From positions 1 to 64,000 of the forward strand of contig JAAOOA010001152.1 in the NCBI GenBank assembly GCA_012861695.1: 64,000 nucleotides of DNA, written 5' to 3'. Origin of the DNA: Trematomus loennbergii. Its lineage: Eukaryota > Chordata > Actinopteri > Perciformes > Nototheniidae. Position 1 is the stretch's first letter, and each line of letters opens with the position of its first letter. The position numbers were made by a program, and so were the translations under genes. Positions 50,608 through 63,954 of this stretch are shown here, one piece after another. Below the pieces are notes generated by a model that saw nothing but the letters and a program-made list of their open reading frames with translations, did no database searches and was not told the origin of the DNA.

Positions 50608-53073
50608 GGAAAAATATCAATACTCTAGCACTAATGCCAAACCTGTAAAAAATGGTAAGTAGAGGACTCAAGAGGAGCAGGCTTGATGCTGGTGTTGTTT
50701 CCATGGAGCGCAACATTAAACGACGCAAGCCTTTTTACCTACGTTCGCAAAACTTCGTCAGGGTTCATTGTGCAGCAAAGTTCCTGACACCTCAAGAAAG
50801 ATCCATCCAAGAGGGAGTCTTCTCCTTTATTCACATTAAAAAAAGAGATGTTTAATGGCATAATGATCCTGGAACAGTTTTGTAACCTGATGCACTAAGT
50901 GACATTGTTGTGTTTGAGTTTGAGCCTTAACCACACTATCTGTATATGTTTATTATACAGAATTATACAGAGCCTTGCTCTGTTTTGAACCATTTCGTAT
51001 GGAAGAACTGTGGAGTTTACTGTACTTTTTTTTTTTTAACATCAAATTGATTTTTTAATTGCAAATTGTATCATGTTATGTTTCATATGTACATACACCA
51101 AAATGTCAAAATGAATGAAAGCAGTGACAAAAACTATTTGTTGGCTAAATCATATAATCTGTGTAAAAGTTGATTTAATGTGAGTCAACAGTTACCAATA
51201 TAGAAATTGCACTGTAAACATTTATTTGGAGACGCGTTTGCGGCCAACTGATAAATGCAAGTAAAGCATTCATTGTCCTTGTAGCTCTGTTTTGTGTAAA
51301 CACTTTTGCTGTTGAGAGTAAATTCAGTTTTTGATGATGGTCTCCTGAAACCTGTGAGGGTTAATGAGGGTTAATCAGAACAGTGAATTGTTGGCATGAA
51401 TGTCAAAACAATGCGCTGAGGGACGCTTAAACACTCAATAGTGAGTCTCAACTGAAATGTTTTAATTCTCACTCTGAACAAAGAAAAATACAAAAAATAG
51501 AAAATGAAGGGTATCATCTTGTAATGCAAATGTGACACATCTCAACTTCGTTATGTAACAGGGGTTATGTGGTACGAGGAATATGCTGTGCATCTGCCAA
51601 GATTTCTGGTGAAAGAGCAGATAATGCAGATGGAAGAGATATGCTTCAACACTCATGTACCAACAAGATCCTGACAGTTTACTAGAATATTCACCCACTA
51701 AATCTCCCTCATGACGATCACCTGTGATGATAATTGTATTGTTTTTTCTCTGAAATAATGCCACCAGTTCTACAAGATTTCTTCTCTCCATGATATTCAC
51801 TATTTTCTGTCATAAGGAGGAACTGTTTTGCTGCCTCGATTGTTTGTGTTCCACACAGGTTTCAGGTGTCAAAATGTTTTCGATAAAGCTGGAATGCATA
51901 CAGTACCAGTATCATATAAGCAGAAAGCAATGAGTAGGAGGAACAACCGCTACAATAATATTTGAACTTTGTTGTTTCTCTCCACACTCTTCAAAGGAGA
52001 AAGCCTGGGAGTTAACAGCAGATCAGGAAAGGTTTCAAATAGGTTTACATTTGTACATTTTTCAAGTGGACTTACCGTTGTGGGCTTTAAAAGAGATCAG
52101 CAGTAAGGTCAGTATGCAAATGTTACTTGTTAATATATTACACCTAAAATATATTTATTTTGGAGTCTGACCGAAACATTTCACGTCTAATACACATTTT
52201 GGACTGAAATCTCTTTTATAAGTTTCCTGTATATTTTTATAAAATGTTAAATCAGTCAGACAAAACTAAATGTTAAGTTAAAAATACTCATGAACATGAC
52301 TGTTTCTGATTTTGTTTTCCAACACAAAGACTGCAACTCTCTGTTGATGTCTGTCCGGAGACAAGAAGATATGAAGTTAAATATAGATTTTAGTTGTTTA
52401 GAATAAAGTTCAAAAGTTCACAGTTTTCCATATTTACAGTAAGTTGCCTTGTTAGTAATGTGTTGGTCTAAAACTGCACTAACACTCAGAATAATGTGTG
52501 AGACAATTTGGGAACATGTGCCTCTACTTATAAGGAGCTGTCTCCCAGGTATAAGAGAAAAAAAGGAAATATTCGTCTACATTTCAATGGTGTCCTTTGA
52601 CACTGATCAGAAAAACTTGAAATTAAAAGATATATCAGAAATGTGAAGCTTTCCCCTCTGTCTTATTTGGCAAATGGCATACAAATGAAATAGAAGTAGG
52701 GACAACATACAGGAAGTGAAACATTAATCTAGAAATTAGGTAAAAGTATTTATTTTTTATTCATGTTCAGTCATTTTCCATTTGTCTGATGCACAAAATT
52801 CAAACATAGCGCACAAAAGTCTTATAGGGTGAAACATTTCAAGCATCTTTGTTATCAAGATGTGTAAAAAGTGATATCGTATCAATCCTTACCATCTGGA
52901 AAAAGGCAGTTAATGATCTTTTGAGGTCCATGTTTGCTGATAACAGGCAACATCACTTTCTATAAATATGTAGTGTAGATTTGGAGTAGCAGATAAGGTA
53001 AAACATGTTTAACCTTTCGAAGCATTGACACACATTGGCACCTAATTCATTTTCTGTTTAAAAGGTTGTGTAA
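50608..53073. other. Intergenic, no gene supported
   Basis: Open frames at 50652-50855 (+) and 51462-51800 (-) show no recognisable domain and no splice partners. The second is 112 codons but low in complexity at its end. The promoter of the receptor gene at 53074 should lie in the right part; no specific element could be identified. Confidence 0.4.
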
Positions 53074-55917
53074 ATGTCACAGTGGTCAAAGCCTCACTCA
53101 GATTCTTCTCAGGCTTTCCTGATGGCATCCAATATCACCACCACCATCTCCCAGCAGTCCTCCTCTTCGTCTGTTCCTCTGTCCATCAACCACATGGTCG
53201 GCATCGCCATCTTGACCCTGGCCTTTGTGCTGGGCTTACCTGGGAACCTGTTTGTTGTTTGGACAGTGTTGTGCCGGGTGAAGAATCGCTCAGTGACCTG
53301 TTTGCTGGTGCTGAATCTGAGTATGGCGGATGCTTTCTTGCTGCTCAGCGCCCCTTTTTTCCTGCGCTACCTGGCTGGAGGACGAGGCTGGGAGTTTGGC
53401 TCGGCAGCATGCAAGCTGGTGCATTACCTATCGAGTGTGAACATGTACGCGTCCATCTACCTCATCTGCCTGATGAGCATGGACCGCTGGCTGGCCGTGT
53501 CCAGGCCGTTTCTGTTCCAGACAATGAGAACCAAGCGCTCCCTCCTGATTATTCTGCTTGTTGTCTGGATGTTAGCGTTGCTCCTGTCAGTCCCGATGCC
53601 TTTCTACCGCAGGTGAGACAAAAATGTGTCTTTTCTTGAAATATATCAAGTTTCTCATTTTATAAAGGCTAGTTTGTAATGGTAATACTATAATGAGGGC
53701 TGGTTAATCCATTCGAACATTGATTATGTTAATTTACAGACTGGATATGAGGAGTACTTTACCAAACAATATCACTTTGAGCTTCTGCGTGCCGTACCAC
53801 TGGAAGAGCAAGAGTCATCGGGTCTTCCAGTACCTGTTTGAAACCATCGTGGGCTTCCTGCTGCCTTTCTCCCTCATCAACACCTGTAACTCCTCCGTCA
53901 TCTGTCGTCTGCAGAGTGCCAAGTTCCAGGGCCGAGCACAAGGCAGCCGTCTCATCCTGATGGTCATCTGTACCTTTGCAGTATTCTGGCTGCCGTATCA
54001 CATCGTCAACATCATAGAGGTGAGTTTTACTCATAATTTTGTTGATCAGAGTTTGACTTACATGGGCTAGAAATGTCTCCTGATTCTATTATATGCCATA
54101 CATATGCTTTATGTGCAGGCATCGGACGTTTCCCACGGGTAAAACAAGACAATAATACAAGGATATGATGTTGTGGTGACCATGTCCACTTTCAATATAC
54201 AGTCCATTGCTGTGGGCGACACTGGGAGGATCTGGGCGCTGTTGATCGCCTCCGGCCCTAGCTCCTCCTGCGTCTCCCCAGAACTTACTTCTATGCGCTT
54301 TGTTGTCATTTCCGCTGTCAAGCACCCAATTTTGGCCCGGTGGATCCTTCAGCCCCTCTTGAAGGTTCTACCAGGGTGTTTCAGTTCTTGCATACATGTT
54401 CTGATGCTCAAACTTGGTCACCCTTTTTCAGTTAGATGCTCTCTCTGCTGCCTTGCTCTTGATGGCTCTTCTCCTGCATGCTCCCTTGATGCACAGCGTT
54501 CCATAGGTCCTGCTGAGTGCACTGGCATGCACCTGGTCTTCCAATTGATCCTGCGGCAGTCCTGAACTACATCCTGGTACTTTGCCCTCTTCTCTCTCAC
54601 GCCTCCTCCATCCTTTTCCTCATAGGGCACAGCCCCATCAAGATGAGCTGTCTAGTGTCCTCAGAGCCCAATATGAGCTCTGGTTTCAGTGGACTTGATG
54701 CTGTGTGGTGGAATCTTCTACTACCTTTCCAGGTCAACTGTCATCCCCCAGTCTCGGGCCATGGAGAGCCAAGTCCTTTGGTCTTTTCTTCAGCCGCTTA
54801 CCCACCTATTAACAACATGATGGGTTTTTCAGTAGCGTTGGTGTACCTGCTTTCACTGATCTCCATGTGAAAGCATCTCCGTGTCGGATGGATGTTGCGC
54901 TCCCAAGTCTGGCCCTGCCCTGTGCCACACTCCCAATGAGGTCCTTGTGCTTCAACTGCCTCGGTCTTCCTCAAATTCCTCCCTGTCCGCAGAACAATCC
55001 CTGTGCCTTCCACTTTGGAGTCCCTCGATCCTGTGTTCTTCAGATGTTCTCGTGACCATGCCACAATAAATTCCTCCTTGACCAAGCTGAAGGGGGAGCT
55101 TGAGCTTATTGCTGTTCCCATAAATCGCAATGCTGCTCAGGCCCCAGGGGAACTTCATAGATAAGCAGAGGCCAGAGGATTCACACTATGCAGCTGATTC
55201 TGCTTTGCTGTTTCTTCAATATTGTATTATGTGACTGAAAATCAACACTTCCTGCTGATATATTTCCATATTTAAAGTCCTACAGTGGCTCTTAGCTTTT
55301 TATATGAAACTGCTACAGATAAATACATCTTTTATTTTTTAACCCAAATTGAGAAAAGAGGGGCATAGTAAAACTGACTCGAATGAACAATTGAGCTGAG
55401 TATGACACTCTGACGCTCTTCTGCTCAATTGATGGAGTAAGGGCTGTGGAAATATCCATGAGGGTGAATTTACCAGAGCAGTTATGTGATTTATTTATTA
55501 ATCTCCCCCCTCTTCTCCCTTCAACAGGTGGTGGGCCTTTTGCAGGACAGTAAATCCACTGTTACAGCCGCCCTTGCAGCCCGTCCAAATGTTACGGCAT
55601 TCGCTTACTTCAGCAGTGCGGTCAATCCCATTGTGTACGTGTTTGCTGGCAGCTCCCACATCCGCCAGGTCGGCTTCAGCTTCATGGGCAAGCTCTTCGA
55701 GGACACCATCTCGGAGAACAGGACCACGTCTACCTTCACCCGGACCGGACACATTAACCGCGGATGCTCTATACCGGATGAGCGCGCCGCCCTGAACACC
55801 CTGTCGATGAAACTGGGGAGGCTGTTCAAAAGCAAGGAAAAGGACACGAGTGGTGGGGTGGCGGGAAAAGAGGCGGACGAGCTTGAACTCAGGACACTGG
55901 CCATCCAACTAAACTGA
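53074..55917 (+). CDS. ltb4r: Leukotriene B4 receptor 1-like GPCR, 3 exons
   Basis: Exons 53074-53612, 53740-54019 and 55528-55917 join in phase to a 402-aa protein (386 aa if the ATG at 53122 is used; that start, followed by MASNIT with an N-glycosylation site, looks at least as likely). It is a class A rhodopsin-type receptor: TM1 near residue 39 (GLPGNLFVVW); conserved cysteines in ECL1 (about 112) and ECL2 (about 193); MDRWLAVSRPF after TM3 (DRW in place of DRY); FWLPYHIVNI in TM6 (about 260); NPIVY in TM7 (about 305); and a long Ser/Thr-rich tail ending LQLN. The 'GLPGN', 'FWLPYH' and 'NPxxY' contexts and the tail resemble BLT1, the Gi-coupled leukocyte receptor for the lipid attractant LTB4 at the plasma membrane. 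A related chemoattractant receptor cannot be excluded. Intron 2 carries a decayed LINE fragment. Confidence 0.8.
54798..55130 (-). pseudogene. Decayed LINE coding fragment in receptor intron 2
   Basis: The - strand frame contains 'RDSKVEGTGIVLRTGRN' followed by an Ala/Glu-rich stretch ending in 'GTGQGQTWE'. This resembles a segment found near the end of some fish non-LTR polyproteins ('TGRKW...LRHRDLVG...GRAGLG'). Frameshifts are evident, and neighbouring antisense frames to 54173 probably belong to it. Identification is by resemblance only. Confidence 0.35.
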
Positions 55918-56035
55918 TTACACTGTGTTGACTCATGAGTTGAATTGTAAGAGATTTTTCTTACATAACTTTTATATCAAGAAATATTCAAACAACTATT
56001 GTATGTATTTCCTTGTAAGCACTATCATATCATCA

Positions 56036-56830
56036 TTTCATTTCATTTATTCGTTTATCTAAAGAGGGACAATGCACATTGATGAACATCTTTAACAATT
56101 AATGCTTCAAAATGTAAATATGCCGTATTTTAGCATTTAGCTAATTTCCATCCGTAGTCCCTCACATACAACATTTAAGAACATGACATTTATATACATA
56201 GCAAAATAAATACATGATATGCAGAAAGAGCATGAGCAGCATATACAAGCATTAACCACATGGCAGTACAATGTGGCAGCTACGACGTATAAAGTGCAAG
56301 AGAAGATAAAAGAGCTACCTAACGTGCAAAAGGAGATACCCCTGTATTAAAGTGCATTTAGCGGTGATTGCACGTTTGTTTGTTTCTCAACCATTCTTTT
56401 AGTTGACCTTTGAAGTTATTGAGAGTGGGACAATCCCGTATCTCAGTTGGGAGGCTATTCCACAATGAGCTGCCTTTAATGGAGAGTACATTTTGTCCAA
56501 AAGTGGTCCGTCTGTGGTGGACTTCACAGTCTCCTCTGGTGTCTGACCCAGTGCAGCATCCAGTGTGTTTTTTGTGGATAAATTCCCCTAAGGGAGGGGG
56601 GGCCAGTCCATGTAAACATTTATAAAAAAAACAGATACTTTTAAAAGACTTAAAATTGTCAAAACTCAAGAAATTGTGTTTATCAAGGATGGTACAGTGG
56701 TGGTATGAATTTGGCTTTCTGTCAAAAACTTTGATAGCTCTCTTGTACAGCTGTTCCATTGGTTTAAGGTTTGTGGCACAAGCAAACGACCAGTCTGTCA
56801 AACAGTATTCAATGTGGGATAGAATCATAC
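56036..56830 (-). pseudogene. LINE reverse-transcriptase C-terminal fragment with 3' tail
   Basis: The - strand frame 56828-56358 (156 codons) starts MILSHIEYCLTDWSFAC and includes 'QLYKRAIKVFDRKP' and 'SSLWNSLPTEIRDCPTLNNF', hallmark C-terminal sentences of fish non-LTR reverse transcriptases (LINE class). The catalytic RT core is absent. The stretch 56357-56036 reads as its 3' untranslated tail and ends with ATTTCATTTCATTT-type repeats. It is a 5'-truncated insertion, relatively well preserved. Confidence 0.8.
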
Positions 56831-59800
56831 AGTGGAATTAGGACTTTGCAGCATTGACAGTTCAGTCAGACAACTCACGTGTTTCTTTAACATGTTTATT
56901 AGAAGCAGCATATAATTAGCTACGAGCGAAAATATCTTAAGGCTGTTAGCACAGAACTCTAGCTATACCCATCGATATACTTATTGGATCTGCACAAACA
57001 AGCTTAGATAACATCCTGAGAGTCCACAGATTATAGAAATATAAGGATCATCACTGAGCGATCAGAACTCGTGACAGGGGAAGCAAATACAGACAACACA
57101 CGAGTAGCTTTAGGTAGCAAAACACGGAGATATGCTTAGCTGTTATTCTGATCAAAAGTAGTGTTCAATGGCATTAAAACGAGAAAAAACGCGGCTGAAG
57201 GTTAATCCATAGGTTATAGCAATGTGTCTGTTACTTGGAAAAAATTATTGATAATCCATAATTCCATTTTTATGCAAAGATCGGAGAAGAAAAATGTGCT
57301 AGAGGTTAGCGCAGCTTCCGGTTTTTCTACGCATCTCTCTCACTCCTTATTTGGTAACCTATGTGTGTATGTGGAACTTTCCCTCGATGCCATTGGCTCT
57401 AGTGGTTAAAAAGAGATGTCAATCAGCAAAATCGACTAAGGGGGGCTATAGATATGGAAAATCCACCCAAATGACCCCAGAGGTGGAGTTTTTTTTGCTA
57501 AACCTCTCTAAAAAGGTCAAATGTCACTTGTTTTGCATCAATCTTGATACAGGGTACTTATTATATGTTGTACTTTGGATTCCTAAAGCTTTTAGTCTAC
57601 CATCCCATCATTCAAGGGTGGTTTTCACTATAAGTAAAAAATAATCTTTGGACGGACACTAAAATTGACAGTTTTTTACTATGTTCAATCTGAATTCTCT
57701 TTAAAATAAAACACATCTATATTGATCCTGACTTTTCTACATCCAACTCACAGGTTTATCATTACTTATCATAGAAAAAATATTTTGAATTTTCCCCTTT
57801 TAGAAGTGTAGTTATGGTAATTTGTTCTGGAAATGTCATTTTCGAGCCTGAGACCTGAAAAACAGGCTTGGGGTCTAACAGGTTAATTATATGTTTTAAA
57901 TTTGAGTGTTTCCGATCCCCTAAACCTCCAGGGATGTACACAGTTTAATACTGGCAACTTCTTATTATGGGAAATACGAAAACGTCTTTTAAAACTACAA
58001 TTCCCAGTAGAGACGTGCCATAGAACATGTTGCGAAACACACAATAGCCAGCCTGTGTAGTTCTGGGGACGGGGAGGGGGAGGGGGGTGGTGGACCCATT
58101 CAAATCCAGTTTTGGATCGTCTGCCGTGGTTCCATCCCATCCCAACATCCAGAGCTTGAGGACTAATCACGGGGTTTGTCGGTTTGTCAAGCGGAGAGAA
58201 TACTTACTTCCGGGTGTAAAATTCTCTAAAGCAACTACTATGAGCTGCTCCGACCCTCGGTCCTGACGGACTCCAACTTGTGTTTATTAATCAAACAAAT
58301 AAATAAACACAAGGATAATTGTGTTTTATTGTTGAGTAAATAACAGTGTGTGGTTTAGAAAAGAATACAAAATTAGAAGGAAAAAACGATGAAACAATAC
58401 AGATTTCAGTATTCTGAGCCCCTACTCTCCCCCTAACTGACGGCAACAAAAGTCCTACATTATTCAATTAAAATAAAGAAGTAAAAACAATAAGTGTGGC
58501 TTGATATTGAGTAAGAAAAAGGTTGATAAACGCTGTGAGAATGGATCTGCGGAGAGCATTTCGCCGCGATCCCAACTCGTCTATTACCAACGTTCAGGGA
58601 GCTCTATGCAAGTCAATGGGACTCCCTGATAGTTGAGACTCGACGCTAAAGGGCCCCCCATTGCGTTGGAAAGTGATGACAGGGACCCTGACATAACGTC
58701 AACATAGGCCGAGTTGGGAGTGAGAATGTGTTGGTTAGTCCAAAAACATGCTTGGTTAGTTATTGTTTTAAATCATGCAGTTGCACTGATCACATGCAGA
58801 CATACATGCACACTCACACTGTCTGGTTGTAAAGTCAAGTTTGGTCAGGTACACCCCAGAGTCAGTCCTTGACAGTGCTTTTTTTAAGTAACACTGTCAG
58901 TCAGGGTCAAAGGTAATTTGCTCTCAGTTTCTTTTTTTCTTTTTTTTTTGCCATGTGTCAAGCTCTGCAGAGACTTTGATATTTCAGCATAGGCCTGTAT
59001 CCTTTGTCTACACAAATCTGTCATATATGCGCCATCATTTATTAATTCACGATTACAACTATAATTTTCAAGACATCTCTAACTTTTCATTGGGACAGCT
59101 GTTTCCCACATTTCCTGAAATTTGTTAGCCAACATTTTCACTTCCTTATAGTACTACTACTGCAGTTTATTAACACCTAATCTATATTCAAATGTCTAAT
59201 AGATCTATTTCAGAAAGTTGTGCATATAATTATTTTCTTGAGTCAAAACATTATTAGGATCTGTGTAGCTCTGCCATGTATTTCATAATTCATTATATTA
59301 ATTTATCTTCAATTCTGGTCTACTTAAAGAAAAACCTTTAACCTCCCTAACAGTGTGTGGAACCTTGGGTGTCCGAACATGTAACAATCACTCCTTCCTT
59401 TATCAAGGATTTAAAAACAGAAGTCATTTCATCAATAGTTTGTAGTTGAATTTAGGAGTTTTCACTATGGCAGGTATATTTTTATAAATAACATCTCTAA
59501 ATTTCAGGTCATCACTTATTAAATGGATGTCCATTAGGAGGTGGTGACACTTGTCTTTTAAACTCATAATCTGGTGCCGTGCACTCCCTTTAAAGCTGCA
59601 AGTAAGATTTTTTTTTTAACCACTGCAGGGTGGGTTGAGTGACCCCTTCTCCTTATTGGTTGTCAATAATATGCACCTTTACAATGGGTGATCCAAGGCC
59701 CCACATCTTTTCCAATTATATTGCTTTTTCAAATTAAATGTTGCTGTTTTTTATTTTTATTTTATTTTAAACTCTACATCTTGGACTACAAACGACAGTT

Positions 59801-61865
59801 ATTTCCACATTTAAAGTTCTCCTATAGTAATATATGCTACAATGGTGAAACCAATACCTCAAATTGAAATACTATATTTTGTTTAGTACTAGCTTTCCCT
59901 TTATCATGACCTATATAAATAAATATTTGTCTGATTTTAACAAATGTATATGACAGATTGGGTACTAAAACTCTCCGTTTAAACTGTAGATCAATACTCT
60001 AACAAATTAAAACACTACCGAATTCACACATGAATAAAAACTTTAAAAGAATCATTTGTAAACATGATGAAAAGATTGAAGAATATTTTCTACTCTGTAC
60101 TCCTAACTCCAGAACACCCACTGCTTAAAGTGTAGTGAATATTTCCATCATTTGTCTCCCCCTTTATCCCACAGTACCTTCAGTGTGTTTAGGTTTATTT
60201 TCTCATTTTACTTTAATAGTTTCCTCTTTACTGCTATTTTTAATTTACCAATTGATTAATTCATGGGTAATAACTTTTTATCTTTACTTATTTATCAAGT
60301 CAATTCAATTTCTTTAAATTTGGTTCTTTTTATGTGCGTTTGTGAATAAGTGTGTTTATGTGCAAACTCACTCATTCCGATTGATTCCCTTCCCGTCTCC
60401 TCTGGTTTATCTCGAGCCATGACCCCGGCCTCCTCACATTCTGCTCGACCAACTCCTCTGATTCTGACTTCTCCCCCTTTGTCCATCAGCTCTTTAATCC
60501 ATCCGCTGTAACACTTTTATGCAGCCATCTGCCCAGTTACATCTGCAGCCCCCATCATGCCACTGTTCTTGTACTGCTTTGCATTTCATCTCCTCCTTTA
60601 CAGTCTCTTTGCTGTTTTATGGAGCTTTGGTTCTGGCTGCCACAGGTGGAGATTGCTCTGGATGCAGTTCTGGATGCAGTCTTGTTGTTGTTGTTGGTTC
60701 AGCTCTGGTTCTCTGTCTGTTCGATGGAGAAGGAGGAGTCTCCTGCTTGGGTCAGGTCTTTGTTTGCTCAGGCGGATCGGGGTCTGAGACAGGCAGAGGG
60801 ACAGTCCAGGTCTCGGGACGCAGTACCTTCTAGCACACTGAGGTTAAATAAATTCAACCCTTTCCACTCTGTCTTTTTCTAATCATACTATCTGTCTTGG
60901 TTGTTAAATGCCATCTTAACAACAAAATTAATGTGTCCTAATGATATAGATCAAAATTAAATGATAAGTGAGATTTGTATAGATATCAGGGAATTCAATT
61001 TATACAATTATTATTTAAGTTTATATTACATTGTTGCAGTTTCTTCATAATTTAATCAGACACACAGGTAATACCTGATTTATATTTCAACTCCATACTT
61101 AAGAGTTTAAAATAGGATCTATATCTTTTCCCACAGATAACACTGATTGGATCATGTTTTAATGCTAATACACTGATAACATCTCTATAAAATGTAAAAT
61201 ATATATAGGTATAATGTTACAAATATTATAACCTAATTGGTTTATTAATTGTGTATTATTGGATGCCCTCATCAGTCATGCACATCCAAATATTAATTAT
61301 TTTTACATTTATATGATGAGATGAACATCTCTAAAATTGTCATAGCTTTTTATTCATTTCATTTCTGTTTGGCAACATCACTGACAGTAAAGGGTAGCCA
61401 GCAAAGACAACTTGTACTGTATTAAGATTATTATTGTTTGAATATTTTTAAATGCATTAGATTATATTTACTTAACTATTATTTTGTGTGAATAATCTTG
61501 GTTTTAAAATGTTTTAATCTAGTCAATTAATAAATTCATTTAAGTCTCACTTTGCTGTCAATAAATATACGCCATGAGGGAGGATATGCCATGCATGTCT
61601 ATATATTGCTGGTCAATGGGACACATCTTTTTCTTGTATTGGATTACACTGAACACTCCTTTTGAATGTAGGAAGTTTATGTTGATTGGTTATGTTGGTA
61701 TGTCTGGATCGCAAAATAAATACTAGAAAATGCATTTCCAGCTGAAAATGCGTGCGCATGCTGTAAACTGTGAACATTTGTTGCTGAATTTAGCTGAAAA
61801 AGCTGAATATTTTATTTGTTGAATGATCTCTGTAGTTGCTTTTAGCTACAATGTATTTTATTTTA
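56831..61865. other. Five kilobases with no gene recognised
   Basis: Sequence at about 57430-57895 ending 'GGGTCTAACAGGTTAATT' looks like one end of an unclassified TTAA-type repeat, but its partner was not found. 58560-58700 has the feel of a dispersed GC-richer repeat. The rest is AT-rich. Frames at 60519-60882 (three overlapping) are low in complexity and lack domains. Confidence 0.4.
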
Positions 61866-61936
61866 TTTTGTAAAGCACTTTGAATTGCCGTGTGCTGAAA
61901 GGTGCTATATAAATAAACTTGCCTTGCCTTGCCTTA
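61866..61936 (+). repeat. LINE/SINE 3' tail
   Basis: 'AAAGCACTTTGAATTGCC' and 'GGTGCTATATAAATAAA' followed by (CTTGC)n, the same type as at 20860. Confidence 0.65.
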
Positions 61937-62380
61937 CAGAACTCCTTTTTCAGAACTAATTTCAACCATTGGTAACATATTTACTCAAAATAGCTCTTTC
62001 AGTAAACCATTTTCTCCTATAAATTGAAATACTCACATGTTACAAACACCATTTTTTCACACTACAAAAAGAACATCTCCATATATTCCCCGTTAAAATC
62101 CCACTTTTACTTAGAACAACAGTAAAAACCAGCAGAGGGCATACTAACAGATCACAACAATGTAAATTGACTCAAGAGTAGGCCTATGTTTTCTTTCTAT
62201 TATAATTATTAATATTATCACTTTTAGTGAACACTTATTCGTATTATTTAAATGCCCTGTCCATAATCCAGACATGCAAATTGTTTGAGTGTAAAAATGT
62301 ATTTTTCCCTATCTGTTTACACTCTAAAGATTCTTGAGTTTACTCATCTCCTGGTGCTGTTTCTAAAAATGTCCAATTAC
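61937..62380. other. No gene recognised
   Basis: AT-rich; may include 3' sequence of the retroviral remnant to the right. Confidence 0.35.
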
Positions 62381-62815
62381 TTATTGTTTTGTTTCAGCTT
62401 CTGTCAAATCAGTTCTAACTGCCGTGCTATTTCTGGAAAGTGGCAGTGCAGGTACACAATGTGTAAGATGGTGCCAATATGTTCCTGTTTTAATTTTAAC
62501 CCGGAGTGCATGTGTAGTGCGTTCCACAACCTCCCAAGGTCCACTCCACACAGGCTCCAACGACTTCCTCTTGTGGATTTTTACTTTTACCCAATCACCT
62601 GGTCCAACAGGAGTCTCTGGTGTTTTCTCAGCTGTTTGAACCTGTGTAGACAAAACCTGGAACATATTTGTCAGAGCCCTGACACATGCATCCGCTTCAA
62701 TTTTACTGATGTTAAACACTGGTTCTCCTCTATATTGCGAGGGGCTATATCTTGGTGGATTTTGCTGAGTGGGGCAATCTCTGGCCCAATGTCCCGTAAG
62801 TCCACATATAAACAC
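62381..62815 (-). pseudogene. Endogenous retrovirus remnant: Gag zinc knuckle joined to integrase C-terminus
   Basis: The - strand frame of 144 codons begins with a nucleocapsid-type motif (CGLTGHWARDC, whose first cysteine partner lies just upstream beyond a stop). It continues through a neutral linker and, from about residue 70, reads PGDWVKVKIHKRKSLEP followed by a WSGPWEVV-type segment. This is the C-terminal domain of retroviral integrase (gamma/epsilon-like). Protease, reverse transcriptase and most of the integrase are missing, so an internal deletion has joined the end of gag to the end of pol in frame. An Arg/Gln-rich frame upstream fits the rest of nucleocapsid. LTRs were not identified. 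Non-functional. Confidence 0.7.
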
Positions 62816-63474
62816 CCATTTTTCTCCCTACCTCTTCTTCTTGAACGATTGTTTCCTCTCCATTGTTCCCTCTGTTGACTCTGAATACAGTCTGCAGTTG
62901 AGCCTGGCTTCTAGAGTACTGTTATCTTGGAATCTGCCATATTTTATAAAATATTTTTATAAAATGATTAAGTTATCAAAAACGAATTGCTAATTCACTG
63001 AAGTACTTTTGTACTCTTGATACAATGTGTTCTCTGTGTAATACTTTAAATATACAAATATGTGTTTGTGATGTAATAGTTCTAAATTTGAACACAGTGT
63101 CGTGTGCGGTTCTAGTTCTGACTGAAATAATATACAATATGTCCAGCAGATGGAGCCAAACCTTAATGTATCATTAATCTCTCTTTCTTATGTGCCACAC
63201 CCTGTTGGCCACCAGATGGCAGCACCTGACCAGGAATGAGCTTCATTTCAGCCACAATATCTCTGACTCCCTTTTTTCACTCACATAAACCTTTTTCAAA
63301 CTTTCTCATCTATTTTTCTGTTCTTTTACACCAAAACAACGTAAACATCTTAGTATTTGAACAACCAAATGCTATATTTTCTGTTCAAAGCCCTAAATTG
63401 TCCCTGCCACCATTTTTAGGATAATATAGTAAGTTCATAGGAAGGAATGAGACAATTAAGCTGTCGTCACTCAC
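62816..63474. other. No gene recognised
   Basis: Possibly more decayed gag upstream of the retroviral remnant (- strand, to about 62900). The rest is unremarkable. Confidence 0.4.
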
Positions 63475-63954
63475 TTAAAGTGGACCTATCATGCTATATT
63501 ATAATAATATAGTGTAGGACCATACCTATATAAGGCATATTTATACTTTTTTTTTTTCAAAATACCAAACAGATCATGCATTTTAGCCATGCCTCATTTC
63601 GCTCAATGTGCACTATTTTACCCCTGTTTTTGCAAGGGCTGATTGAATGAATGATGAACAGCACCACCTACAGGCCTGGCATATGTACTACAGCGTCTCC
63701 AGTGCTTTCGAACGGCAATGGCCGTGGCTGTCTCCTCCTGATTGGTGGAATTGGCCCAATAGCCTAGCGCCGTGTTCAAATCTGGATCAGTTTTTATCAG
63801 ATCCGTTGCAGCCCCTTTTTTAGAGATTTGGGTATGGAGGAAAATAGAGAGGGTTGTGTTTTCTGACACTTGGTGAGTTCCCTGGAACACCGGGGACACA
63901 TATTCATTATAAAAGACGTACAAAAGTGCATTTTGCATGATAGGTCCCCTTTAA
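63475..63954. mobile_element. TTAA MITE, family A copy 3 (inverted)
   Basis: TTAA at 63475-63478 and 63951-63954. Inverse orientation of the copy at 44679, with ends TTAAAGTGGACCTATCATGC / GATAGGTCCCCTTTAA. The sequence after it (63955-63982, 'CGTAATCACCCTTTTAAACC') is the inverse of what precedes copy 2, so the shared unit is longer than the TTAA-bounded part. Confidence 0.85.

Noticed and set aside
51462..51800. 112-codon - strand ORF
   Set aside because: No recognisable motif, aromatic-rich random end, no splice partners. Not supported as a gene.
54173..55069. Several ORFs in receptor intron 2 as extra receptor exons
   Set aside because: They do not fit receptor sequence. Exons 53740-54019 and 55528-55917 join directly in phase between TM6 and TM7.
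60519..60882. Three overlapping + strand ORFs of 76-104 codons
   Set aside because: Low-complexity Ser/Gly/Leu/Val content from a GTT/CTG-rich stretch; no domain.
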